This document shows, piece after piece, positions 1 to 7,686 of a stretch of 36,107 bases of DNA. The notes beneath the pieces were generated by a model, which had not been told where the DNA came from, did not search any database, and saw nothing but the letters and a program-made list of their open reading frames with translations. The stretch's first letter is position 1. Every line of letters starts with the position of its first letter. The stretch is from VRUE01 sp044867645 (GTDB taxonomy: Bacteria > Actinomycetota > Thermoleophilia > Solirubrobacterales > 70-9). Location: positions 1-36,107 of the forward strand of contig JBIOVI010000036.1 in the NCBI GenBank assembly GCA_044867645.1, written 5' to 3'. Both the position numbers and the translations under genes were made by a program.

Positions 1-1582
1 CGTTGACGCGCCCGATGATCCAGAAGTAGCCGTCCTCGTCGCGCCGCGCCGCGTCACCGACGAAGTACGTGTCGCGGCCGTACTTGTTCCAGTACGTCTC
101 GACGAACCGGTCGTCCTCCTTGTAGAGCGTGCGCAGCATCGACGGCCACGGCTGCGTCAGCACGAGCAGGCCCTGACCGCTCTCGACCGGCTTGCCCTCG
201 GCCTCGTCGACCACGTCCGCGAACACGCCCGGGAAGGGCGTCGTCGCCGAGCCCGGCTTCGTCGCGGTGATCCCCGGCAGCGGCGTGATCATGATCGCGC
301 CCGTCTCCGTCTGCCACCACGTGTCGACGATCGGGCAGCGCTCGCCGCCGATCACCTTGTGGTACCAGAGCCACGCCTTGGGGTTGATCGGCTCCCCGAC
401 CGTGCCGAGCAGGCGCAGCGAGGAGAGGTCGTGTCTGGCCGGGAACTCCGCGCCCCACTTGATGCACGCGCGGATCGCGGTCGGCGCGGTGTAGAAGATC
501 GTCGCCTTGTAGCGCTCGATCAGCTCCCACCAGATCCCCTTGTGCGGGTAGTCGGGCGCGCCCTCCCACATCACACTGGTGACGCCGTTGCTGAGCGGTC
601 CGTAGACGATGTAGGAATGGCCGGTGACCCAGCCGACATCGGCGGCGCACCAGTAGACGTCGGACTCGGGCTTGATGTCGAAGACGTAGCGGTGCGTCGC
701 CGTGACGCCGGTCATATAGCCGCCGGTCGTGTGCAGGATCCCCTTCGGCTTCGCGGTCGAGCCCGAGGTGTAGAGGATGTAGAGCGGGTGCTCCGCGTCG
801 AGCGGCTCCGGCGGACACTCAGGATCGGCGGCATCCATCAGCTCGTCGTAGAAGCGGTCGCGCCCCTCGCGCATCGGGCAATCGATGCCGGTGTGGCGGA
901 CGACGACGATCGTCTCCAGCGAAGTCAGGTCTCCCATCTGCTCGTCGACCTGTGACTTGATCGGCGCGGTCTTGCCCTTGCGACGGGCACCGTCGACGGT
1001 GACCAGCGCCTTCGCTGCGGAGAACTCCATCCGCTCCCGCACCGACTCGGGCGAGAAGCCACCGAAGACGACGTTGTGCGGCGCGCCGATCCGCGCGCAG
1101 GCGAGCATCGCGACGACGACCTCGGGGATCATCGGCAGGTAGATCCCGACCACGTCGCCCTTGTCGATGCCGACGTCCTTGAGCGCGTTGGCGAAGCGCT
1201 GCACGTCGGCCAGCAGCTGCGCGTAGGTGATGTCGCGCTCCTCCCCCTCCTCGCCGCGCCAGTGGTAAGCAACCCGGTCGCCAAGCCCGGCCTCGACATG
1301 CCGGTCGAGGCAGTTCGCCGAGGCGTTCAGCTTGCCGTCGGCGAACCACTTGTAGAAGGGCGGGTTGGAATCGTCGAGGCCCTGGCTCGGCGGCTGCGCC
1401 CACTCGAGCAGCTCGGTCGCCTGTCGCATCCACCACGCCTCGGGATCGGCCGCGGCCTCCTCGTAAACCGTGGGATCGGCAAGGAGCGCCTGGCGGCGGA
1501 ACTCGGCAGGAGGGTCGAAGCGCTCGACCTCGAGCAGCTCGCTCAGCTCCCGCTCCAGCCTCGTCTCCTCCTCAACCCCCAT
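1..1582 (-). CDS. acs: Acetyl-CoA synthetase, 3' part outside the window
   Basis: Activates acetate to acetyl-CoA through acetyl-AMP in the cytoplasm. About 527 codons are open, ending at the window edge inside the sequence DGYFWIIGRVN. The usual length is about 650 residues, so roughly the last 120, with the C-terminal lid and the acetylatable lysine, lie outside. Seen: the ACS N-terminal region with FYKWFADGKLNASANCLDRH, the acyl-adenylate P-loop YTSGSTAKPKGILHTTGGY (Ala where Gly is usual), the DVYWCAADVGWVTGHSY block and the DTWWQTETG motif. The ATG at 1582 follows GGAAGGAG, which supports this start. It is divergent from the MBL-rhodanese gene, with 76 nt between them. Family assignment is firm; acetate against propionate preference is not proven. 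Confidence 0.95.
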   Translation of the reverse strand, partial: MGVEEETRLERELSELLEVERFDPPAEFRRQALLADPTVYEEAAADPEAWWMRQATELLEWAQPPSQGLDDSNPPFYKWFADGKLNASANCLDRHVEAGLGDRVAYHWRGEEGEERDITYAQLLADVQRFANALKDVGIDKGDVVGIYLPMIPEVVVAMLACARIGAPHNVVFGGFSPESVRERMEFSAAKALVTVDGARRKGKTAPIKSQVDEQMGDLTSLETIVVVRHTGIDCPMREGRDRFYDELMDAADPECPPEPLDAEHPLYILYTSGSTAKPKGILHTTGGYMTGVTATHRYVFDIKPESDVYWCAADVGWVTGHSYIVYGPLSNGVTSVMWEGAPDYPHKGIWWELIERYKATIFYTAPTAIRACIKWGAEFPARHDLSSLRLLGTVGEPINPKAWLWYHKVIGGERCPIVDTWWQTETGAIMITPLPGITATKPGSATTPFPGVFADVVDEAEGKPVESGQGLLVLTQPWPSMLRTLYKEDDRFVETYWNKYGRDTYFVGDAARRDEDGYFWIIGRVN

Positions 1583-1658
1583 TTGGCTCCTTCCTTGGCC
1601 GCTACTCTGAGCGGGAACGCTACCCCTTCAACGATTCGAAGCAAACCGGCCAAACCAA

Positions 1659-3050
1659 ATGCTCTTCAGACAGATCATCCATGAGGATCTGGGCTGCGCT
1701 TCCTACCTAGTCGGCGATCCCGGCTCCGGAGTCGCCGCGGTTGTCGACCCGCAATGGGACATCGACCCCTACCTGCAGCTGGCCCGCCTGCACGGGGTGC
1801 GGATCGAGCACGTGTTGGAGACCCACAACCATGCCGACCACGTCTCCGGCCACGGCCGCCTCGCCCGCGCTAGCGGCGCGACGATCCATGTCAACGGGCT
1901 GGCGGAGGCCGAGTACGAGCACGAGCCGCTCGCCGACGGCTGGGCGCTGGCACTCGGCGATGCGGTGACGATCGAGGCGATCCACACCCCCGGTCACCGA
2001 CCCGAGCACACCTCTTTCCTGCTGCGGGACGCGGCCCGTGGCGGCGACCCGGTGGCTGTGCTGAGCGGCGACTCGCTGTTCGTCGGCGACGTCGCCCGCC
2101 CCGACCTCGCGGTGGAGCCGCGCGAGGGCGCGGCTGAGATCTTCCGCTCGCTGCACGAGCGGCTGCTGGCGCTTCCCGACGAGGTCGAGGTCTGGCCCGG
2201 GCACCTCGGCGGCTCGCTCTGTGGCAGCTCGGGAATCGATCTGCGAACTTCGTCGACGATCGGCTTCGAGCGCCGCCACAACCGGGCGCTTGCCTTCACC
2301 GACGAGGGCGAGTTCGTCGAGGACGCCATCTCCACGCTGGGCCAGCGCCCGCCCAATGTCGAACACATCGTCACCCTCAACCGCGGACCGCTGATCGAGG
2401 CGATCGGCTCACCCGCGCGGTTGACGCCGCGGCGCTTCGAGGCGGCGATCGCGGCCGGCGCCTACGCGGTCGACTCGCGCACCAACGAGCAGTTCGACGA
2501 GGCTCACATTCCTGGCGCGATCAGCGCCTCCGCCTACGACACCGGTTTCGCCACCAAGGTCGCCCAGGTGGTTCCACCCGATGCCGAAGTGGTCGTCGTC
2601 GCCGCGTCGGACGGCAACGAGCTGGACGCGGCGGAGCTTCTCGCCGCGGTCGGGCTGCAGGTACATGGCTTCCTCGGCGGAGGCATGAGCGCATGGCGGG
2701 CCGAGGAGCGCCTGGTGGCGCGGATCGAGCCGATCGGCCCGGAGGAGCTGGCCGAACGACTCGCCGGCGAGGACCCGCCGCTGGTTCTCGACGTCCGTGG
2801 CGCCGGCGAGTACGCCGAGGGACACATCTCCGGCTCGCTCCACATCCCCTATGGCGAGCTCCAGCGGCGGCTCGACGAGCTTCCCCGCGACCGCGCCCTG
2901 GCGACTATCTGCAAGGGCGGCAAACGGAGTGGCCTCGCCGCCTCCGTCCTGCAGCGCGAGGGATTCGAGACCATCCATGTCGCGCGGGGCGGGGTCGGGA
3001 CGTGGCAGGCCGAAGGGCGGCCGGTGGAGTCCGCTGAAGTGCCTGCGTGA
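1659..3050 (+). CDS. MBL-fold persulfide dioxygenase-like protein with two rhodanese domains
   Basis: A 463-residue fusion. Residues 1-230 are a metallo-beta-lactamase domain of the ETHE1/CstB type: THNHADH at 55-61, then H113 (HTPGH), the SGDSLFVGD block near 137-145 and H182 (WPGH). This family oxidises glutathione or coenzyme A persulfide with non-haem iron. Residues about 255-355 form a rhodanese fold whose active-site loop reads AASDGNE, with no cysteine, so it is probably non-catalytic. Residues about 370-460 form a second rhodanese with Cys418 in CKGGKRS, a normal active-site loop. Inferred role: cytosolic sulfide or persulfide detoxification, the rhodanese passing sulfane sulfur on. 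Start ATG at 1659. Confidence 0.9.
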   Translation: MLFRQIIHEDLGCASYLVGDPGSGVAAVVDPQWDIDPYLQLARLHGVRIEHVLETHNHADHVSGHGRLARASGATIHVNGLAEAEYEHEPLADGWALALGDAVTIEAIHTPGHRPEHTSFLLRDAARGGDPVAVLSGDSLFVGDVARPDLAVEPREGAAEIFRSLHERLLALPDEVEVWPGHLGGSLCGSSGIDLRTSSTIGFERRHNRALAFTDEGEFVEDAISTLGQRPPNVEHIVTLNRGPLIEAIGSPARLTPRRFEAAIAAGAYAVDSRTNEQFDEAHIPGAISASAYDTGFATKVAQVVPPDAEVVVVAASDGNELDAAELLAAVGLQVHGFLGGGMSAWRAEERLVARIEPIGPEELAERLAGEDPPLVLDVRGAGEYAEGHISGSLHIPYGELQRRLDELPRDRALATICKGGKRSGLAASVLQREGFETIHVARGGVGTWQAEGRPVESAEVPA

Positions 3051-3055
3051 GGGGC

Positions 3056-4387
3056 CTACGCGGCGCGCGTCAGGCGGGACGGGCGGAGCGCCGAGGCGAT
3101 CGCCTCGGCCAGGCCCGGCGACTCGGCTGGCCGTAGGGAGCTGGTCGTGACTCGGATAGCAGGCTCGGCTTGGAGGCGAAAGGGAGCTCCCGGGGCAACC
3201 GCCCAACCGTCGGCCAGGAGCGCCTGGACGGTGCTCGTCTCATCCGGGACCGGGATCCAGACGTTTAGGCCGCTGGGGGCTTCGACTTCGATGCCTTGCT
3301 CGGCCAGGGCGGCGAGGAATGACTCGCGGCGCTCGGCATAGGTCTCGGTAGCCCGCTCCAGGTCGCGAGCAACTTTCGGGTCCTTCCACAGCTCCGCCGC
3401 CGTGCGCTGGAGCAGATGGCTGACCCAACCGGGACCGACCGCCTGCCGCCCTCGCACTCGACTGATCGTTTGGGCGTCGCCGGCGAGGACGGCGAGCCGC
3501 AGGTCGGGTCCAAGCGACTTTGCCAGTGAGCGCGCCGCTGCCCAACGGCGCCGGCTCTTGGTCAAAGTCAGCCGGGAAGCGCCGGCGATCGGGCCGAGAT
3601 GATCGTCCTCGAGGACCATGACCTCGGGATCGCGATCGAGAACCCGCTTCAGAGCGGCGGCGCGCTCCGTGTTAAGCGATGCCCCGGTGGGGTTCTGGCC
3701 GCGCGGGTTGACGACGACCGCCGCGACGCCTTCGTCAAGCGCATCCGCAAGCGCGGCGGGAAGCATTCCTCGCCCGTCGACTGGCACCGGGTGCAGGGCA
3801 AGCCCCAAGGCCCGCAGCAGGTCGAAGAGCCCGGCGAAGCCCGGGTCTTCGACCGCCACCACGTCTCCAGGCCGAAGCTGCGCATCCAGAGCGCGCTCGA
3901 TCCCGTCGAGGGCGCCGCTGACGACCGCCATTTCCTCAGCGGCTACCCCTACCTGCCCGAACTCCTCCCTCGCCAGCTCGAGCAATTGCGGATCCGCCGG
4001 GTCGCCACCGTAGAGCTGCCGTGGCGGCTCGATCCCGCGCAGGACAGGAGTCAAGTCGGGCAACAGCTCGAGGTCCGGGTTGCCGCTCGCCAGGTCGCGT
4101 GCCCCAGCCGGAGCGAGAGTGCCAAGCCACGCACCGGCGACCGGGGGCCGCCAGCTGACGCGAGCGCCGCTACGCGACCGGGTCACGATCAGCCCCCGCG
4201 AGCGCAGATCGCCGAATGCCGCGGCGACGGTGGTCGGGCTGACGCCCAGCTCGCCGGCGAGCGAACGCACCGCGGGCAGCGGCGCGCCGGGTGGCAGCAG
4301 GCCTTCGTCGATCCCGCGTTCGACGCTCGCGGCGATCTCCGCCGCGCCAGCACCCGATATTCGATACTGTGTTAGCTCAGTAGACAG
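3056..4387 (-). CDS. MocR/PdxR-type regulator (GntR wHTH plus aminotransferase fold)
   Basis: The N-terminus is a GntR winged helix (GLLPPGAPLPAVRSLAGELG, then SPTTVAAAF). A fold-type I aminotransferase domain follows, with NPRGQNPTG, VLEDDHLG and the PLP-lysine region RSLAKSLGPDLRL. MocR proteins are PLP-responsive regulators, often of vitamin B6 or amino acid genes. It is divergent from an FMN-binding PNPOx-like gene, a pairing that fits B6 or flavin-linked control. The start is uncertain: no ATG, GTG or TTG lies in frame near the expected N-terminus. The nearest candidate is CTG at 4387; the open frame runs to a start at 4564, which would overlap the neighbour by 145 nt. The stop lies 5 nt from the stop of the convergent gene at 3050. 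Confidence 0.85.
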   Translation of the reverse strand: MSTELTQYRISGAGAAEIAASVERGIDEGLLPPGAPLPAVRSLAGELGVSPTTVAAAFGDLRSRGLIVTRSRSGARVSWRPPVAGAWLGTLAPAGARDLASGNPDLELLPDLTPVLRGIEPPRQLYGGDPADPQLLELAREEFGQVGVAAEEMAVVSGALDGIERALDAQLRPGDVVAVEDPGFAGLFDLLRALGLALHPVPVDGRGMLPAALADALDEGVAAVVVNPRGQNPTGASLNTERAAALKRVLDRDPEVMVLEDDHLGPIAGASRLTLTKSRRRWAAARSLAKSLGPDLRLAVLAGDAQTISRVRGRQAVGPGWVSHLLQRTAAELWKDPKVARDLERATETYAERRESFLAALAEQGIEVEAPSGLNVWIPVPDETSTVQALLADGWAVAPGAPFRLQAEPAIRVTTSSLRPAESPGLAEAIASALRPSRLTRAA

Positions 4388-4403
4388 ATTTGTACTGTAA
4401 CAG
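4365..4403. promoter_or_regulatory. Candidate MocR operator between divergent genes
   Basis: A low-GC island between the MocR and PNPOx-like genes. It has TACTGT direct repeats at 4365-4370 and 4393-4398, ACAGAT repeats at 4384 and 4400, and the palindrome CTGTAACAG at 4395-4403. MocR regulators typically bind direct repeats in such divergent intergenic regions. TACTGT at 4393 could also act as a -10 for the rightward gene. Function is inferred from layout only. Confidence 0.5.
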
Positions 4404-4419
4404 ATATGGACGGATATCG

Positions 4420-5070
4420 ATGCCAGAGAAGTCGAGAACCAGAGTGCGCAGGGTGCCCAACCGTGCCGTCTACGAGCGCGAGACAATCGAGGCGATCCTC
4501 GACGAGGCGCTGATCTCCCACGTCGGTACGGTCGATCCCGCCGGCTACCCCGTGGTGATCCCAACCCTTCACGCCCGGGCAGGCAAGTGGCTCTACATCC
4601 ACGGCTCAGCGGCGAGCAGGACGCTGCGCGAGGCGGAGCGGTCCGAAATCTGCCTGACCACGACCCTGCTCGATGGCCTCGTGCTGGCCCGCTCGGCCTT
4701 CCACCACTCGGTCAACTACCGCTCGGTTGTCGTCTTCGGCGAGGCTGAACAGGTCGAGGCAAGCGAGGACAAGAGCCGCGCGCTCGAAGCCTTCACCGAG
4801 AAGCTCGTCCCCGGGCGTTGGGCCGACGTTCGCCTGCCAAGTGAGAAGGAGCTGCGCGCAACCGCGGTGCTGCGGATCCCGCTCGAGGAGGCCTCAGCCA
4901 AGGTCCGCCGTGGCGGCCCAGTCGAGGAGGAGGCCGATTACGAGCTACCGGTATGGGCCGGCACGATCGGCCTCCGCCTCGCCGCCAAAGCACCGCAACA
5001 AGACGAGCGGCTCATGCCAGGCGTCGAGTGCCCGGACTACGTCGCCGCCCTCGCCGAGGCGAGGGCGTAG
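4420..5070 (+). CDS. PNPOx-like FMN-binding protein (Pyridox_ox_2/NimA-like)
   Basis: 216 residues with the split-barrel flavin-binding fold of the pyridoxamine-phosphate-oxidase-related family. Seen: SHVGTVDPAGYPVVIPT near the N-terminus, LYIHGSAASRTLR, and the family signature HHSVNYRSVVVFGEAE. Members bind FMN or F420 and act as small reductases or oxidases; the substrate is not readable here. The ATG at 4420 was chosen over a TTG at 4390 because it fits the family N-terminus. It is divergent from a MocR regulator, which probably controls it, and convergent with the NlpC/P60 gene 11 nt away. Confidence 0.85.
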   Translation: MPEKSRTRVRRVPNRAVYERETIEAILDEALISHVGTVDPAGYPVVIPTLHARAGKWLYIHGSAASRTLREAERSEICLTTTLLDGLVLARSAFHHSVNYRSVVVFGEAEQVEASEDKSRALEAFTEKLVPGRWADVRLPSEKELRATAVLRIPLEEASAKVRRGGPVEEEADYELPVWAGTIGLRLAAKAPQQDERLMPGVECPDYVAALAEARA

Positions 5071-5081
5071 CGTTCGCAGGA

Positions 5082-6293
5082 TCAGTAGCCCGACGGGTGG
5101 CGGGCTATGAAGCCTTCCGGCGAGTTGACCGGTTCGGGGTGCCAGCGCGGGCCGGCGCCGCCCGAGGTGTCGAAGGCGAGGCCGGCGATGATCATCCAGG
5201 CGTGGCCAGCATTGGCGTAGACGGTGATCCACTGGCCCGGACCGGGGTCGCCCCAGGTCGAGAGACCGGTCGAGTCGAGCGGGCTGGAGAGGAAACCGCC
5301 GCCGTTCAGCGCAAAGCTGACCGAGCCCGAGCAGTCATAGCCCGACGATTCGAAGGAACCGTGGCCTCCGCCCCAGACGTAGGGGGTGGTGGCGATCGAG
5401 TTGGCGGCTTCGATCGCGGCCTGCACGGCCGGCGGGGCATCGCTCGGCACGCTCGCCTGGCTTTCGGAGATGTAAGTGGCGCTCTGCCCGGGCGTGAGCG
5501 GCGCCGGCGTGCCGGTCGGCACAGCCGCCCCGGTGCTGGAGAGCTGTTCGGAGATCGCCGCCAGGTTGTCGCTCAGCGCCTCTTCGCGAGACTCGAGCGA
5601 TTCGAGCTGCTGCTGGCGCTGGTCCTGAGCGGCCTTGAGATCGGCGAAACGGGCGGCCGCTTCGGCGCGCGCGGCGGCGGCTTCGTGCTCCTTGACCGCG
5701 ATCGCGTCGCGCGCTTCCTTCAGCTGCAGGCGGATCGCCGCCATCCGCTTGACGGCGGCTCGCGCTTCGTCACGCAGCGCCTTGACCCGGTCGGCGACCG
5801 AGTTGTCGTAGTCCTGGATGCGGCTCAGGTAGTCCGCGCGGGCGCTGGCCTGCGACCAGGTCTCCGATTCGAGCACGACGCTGAGCACGTCCGGGCTACC
5901 CGTCTCATAGATAGCGACCAGCCGTTCGCGCAGTACGTCAAGCGCTCGTTGCAGGCGGGCGCGGATGCGATCCAGCCGACGCTGCTCGGCTTCCAGCTTC
6001 GCCGTGGCGCTGTCGAGCTCGTCCTGCTTCTCGCTCAGTTCGGACTCGAGCTCCAGCTGCTGCTGGCGCAGCCGCGAGACTTCGCCGAGCATCGAGTCGA
6101 TCGCCCGGTTCTGCTCGGCGATCGTCGCCGAGAGTGAGCTCTGGCTCTCGCGGACCTTGCTCAGCTTTCCCTGCGTGTCGTCGAGTTTTTCGCTCAGCGT
6201 CTCGGCCGGCGCACTCGCCACCAGGCAGAGCGCAAGCAGCAGCAAGACGGCGGGCAGAAGCAGCCGCCAGGGGGTGCGGGCACGGAGGCGCAT
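5082..6293 (-). CDS. Secreted coiled-coil NlpC/P60 peptidoglycan hydrolase
   Basis: 403 residues. A signal peptide with Arg-rich n-region and Leu/Ala core occupies about 1-31. Two long coiled-coil stretches (about 32-130 and 155-245), rich in Glu, Gln, Leu and Arg, follow. A Pro/Thr/Ser linker leads to a C-terminal NlpC/P60 domain with YDCSGS (Cys321), GHAWMI (His364) and a possible third residue at His385. The layout matches RipA- or CwlO-like cell-wall endopeptidases, where the coiled coil regulates the enzyme or docks it to FtsEX. Acting on peptidoglycan stem peptides outside the membrane is inferred. The ATG at 6293 has no clear Shine-Dalgarno sequence. Confidence 0.88.
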   Translation of the reverse strand: MRLRARTPWRLLLPAVLLLLALCLVASAPAETLSEKLDDTQGKLSKVRESQSSLSATIAEQNRAIDSMLGEVSRLRQQQLELESELSEKQDELDSATAKLEAEQRRLDRIRARLQRALDVLRERLVAIYETGSPDVLSVVLESETWSQASARADYLSRIQDYDNSVADRVKALRDEARAAVKRMAAIRLQLKEARDAIAVKEHEAAAARAEAAARFADLKAAQDQRQQQLESLESREEALSDNLAAISEQLSSTGAAVPTGTPAPLTPGQSATYISESQASVPSDAPPAVQAAIEAANSIATTPYVWGGGHGSFESSGYDCSGSVSFALNGGGFLSSPLDSTGLSTWGDPGPGQWITVYANAGHAWMIIAGLAFDTSGGAGPRWHPEPVNSPEGFIARHPSGY

Positions 6294-6390
6294 CCGCCGC
6301 CACGCTAACGAACTCGCCTGAAGATTGTTAGGAGTTGCTAATAACTTGCAACTTCCGTTGCAGAAATCTCTCCTTTGCAGGAGAAACCTC

Positions 6391-6442
6391 AGACGTGCCG
6401 GTGATTAGCGGACCATATGGGTGCTCGATCACCGGCACGTCT
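6391..6442 (-). terminator. Long perfect inverted repeat downstream of the SHOCT gene
   Basis: Arms 6391-6405 (AGACGTGCCGGTGAT) and 6428-6442 are perfect 15-bp complements around a 22-nt loop. The element lies 10 nt after the stop of the minus-strand SHOCT gene and before the NlpC/P60 gene, so it is probably a transcription terminator. No U-run follows. Smaller hairpins lie beside it: TGCAAC-ttcc-GTTGCA near 6346-6361 and a TCTCC/GGAGA stem near 6369-6384. The low-GC stretch 6320-6390 probably also holds the NlpC/P60 promoter. Confidence 0.6.
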
Positions 6443-6452
6443 TGTGGCGGGA

Positions 6453-6845
6453 CTAGGCGAGCAGCTTGGCCTTCGCCTTGTCGAACTCCTCGCTCGAAAG
6501 CGCGCCCTTTTCCTTCAGCTCGTTGAGCTTGTGCAGTTCGTCAGCCGGCGAGCCGCCGTGTGCCTGCTCGCGCACGTAGGAATCGAAGTGCTGTTTCGCC
6601 TCGGCCTGCGCCTTGATCGCCCTTTCGCGCATACCGCTGCCACGTGCGATCAGGTAGATCAGCGCGGTCAGGAAGGGGATGAAGACGAGGAAGAGCACCC
6701 AGGCCGCCTTTGCCCAACCGGACAGCGCGTGGTCGCGGAAAAGGTCGGAGAGGATGGTGATCAGGATCCAAATCCAGATCACGAAGAAGAAAACCTCGAA
6801 GGCGACGAGGAGCGCTTCGCCAAAGTCAATGTCTGCGAACGGCAC
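6453..6845 (-). CDS. Small membrane protein with PLDc_N-like region and SHOCT domain
   Basis: 130 residues. Two transmembrane helices lie at about 11-33 and 44-67, joined by a short loop in the manner of the PLDc_N domain. A helical linker leads to a C-terminal SHOCT motif, about 100-129 (DELHKLNELKEKGALSSEEF, then a Lys-rich end). SHOCT modules are short oligomerisation or anchoring elements with no known catalysis. GTG start at 6845 with AAAGGA 7 nt upstream. Role unknown. Confidence 0.8.
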   Translation of the reverse strand: MPFADIDFGEALLVAFEVFFFVIWIWILITILSDLFRDHALSGWAKAAWVLFLVFIPFLTALIYLIARGSGMRERAIKAQAEAKQHFDSYVREQAHGGSPADELHKLNELKEKGALSSEEFDKAKAKLLA

Positions 6846-6889
6846 GGTGGGTCCTTTCGGCGGGTGGATGGGGCACGTCGATCGTATAT

Positions 6890-6909
6890 TGGATCGGCGG
6901 GGCGATCCA
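6890..6909. repeat. Inverted repeat between RNA methyltransferase and SHOCT gene
   Basis: TGGATCG (6890-6896) and CGATCCA (6903-6909) are perfect 7-bp arms around 6 nt. Next to it the minus strand reads ATATACGATCG, which could be a -10 region for the SHOCT gene. The repeat may end the upstream methyltransferase transcript or act as an operator; the sequence does not decide between them. Confidence 0.35.
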
Positions 6910-6929
6910 CTCAGGGATGCAGGGTGAGG

Positions 6930-7676
6930 TCAGAGCCGCTGAGCGAAGAGGACGGCGGCGACCGCCGTGGCAAGGTTGAGGCTGGAGACGCCGGCCCGCA
7001 TCGGAATGCCGAGTCGGAGGTCGGCGCGTTCGAGCAGATCGGCGCTGAGGCCATAGCGCTCGGTACCGAAGGCGAGGATGGCACGCGGCGGCAACTCGGC
7101 GGGACGGAGGTCGTCGCCACCGGGGTCGATCGCGACCAGCGGCCGGTCGCACTCCGGCAGATTCTCGACCCCGGCGACCGGCAGGGCGAAATGGAGCCCG
7201 GCCGCGCCCCGCAGCGCGTCGGGGTGCCAAGGGTCGTTTGGCCCCGTAGTCAGCACCCCGGCCGCGTCGGCGGCAGCTGCGACCCGCACGCACGCACCCA
7301 TGTTGCCCATCGTCCGCGGGTCCTCGAGCAGCACCAGCGGCGCCGATCGGTGCTCCGCGAGCACGGCCGCGAGGTCGACATCGGGGCGGCGGGCGATCGC
7401 GACGACGCCCGTGCGCGGCGTCTGCGGGACCAGTTCGGCCAGGACCTCGGGGGCGACCGGGGCGGTGCGCTCGGCCAGCGAGCCAGCCAGATCCGGGGCG
7501 AGCTCCTCGGAGAGCTCTTGCAGGCGCCGCGGCTCGGCGGCGACCGCCTCCACTACGTCGGCGCCGAAGCGCAGCGCGTGCTTGAGGGCGTGGAAGCCCT
7601 CCAGGACGGCGAGGCGCGGGTCGCGCCGTGCAGTTCGGTATCGCCGGATCAGCGACCGCTCGTCGGCACCGCTCAC
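6930..7676 (-). CDS. SpoU/TrmH-family RNA 2'-O-ribose methyltransferase
   Basis: 248 residues. Seen: a substrate-binding N-terminal part (ARRDPRLAVLEGFHALKHAL), then a SPOUT knot domain with all three motifs: RTMGNMGACVRVA, ILAFGTERYGLS and IPMRAGVSSLNLATAVA. These bind S-adenosylmethionine and methylate a ribose 2'-OH in tRNA or rRNA; the exact site is not predictable. A GTG at 7676 is chosen. The longer frame to 8027 runs inside the PBP gene and has no family similarity. It starts 10 nt after the PBP stop, so the two are probably cotranscribed. Confidence 0.9.
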   Translation of the reverse strand: MSGADERSLIRRYRTARRDPRLAVLEGFHALKHALRFGADVVEAVAAEPRRLQELSEELAPDLAGSLAERTAPVAPEVLAELVPQTPRTGVVAIARRPDVDLAAVLAEHRSAPLVLLEDPRTMGNMGACVRVAAAADAAGVLTTGPNDPWHPDALRGAAGLHFALPVAGVENLPECDRPLVAIDPGGDDLRPAELPPRAILAFGTERYGLSADLLERADLRLGIPMRAGVSSLNLATAVAAVLFAQRL

Positions 7677-7686
7677 CGCCGCATCA

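Noticed and set aside
4953..6137. 394-codon plus-strand open frame
   Set aside because: Antisense shadow of the NlpC/P60 gene, starting inside the PNPOx-like gene.
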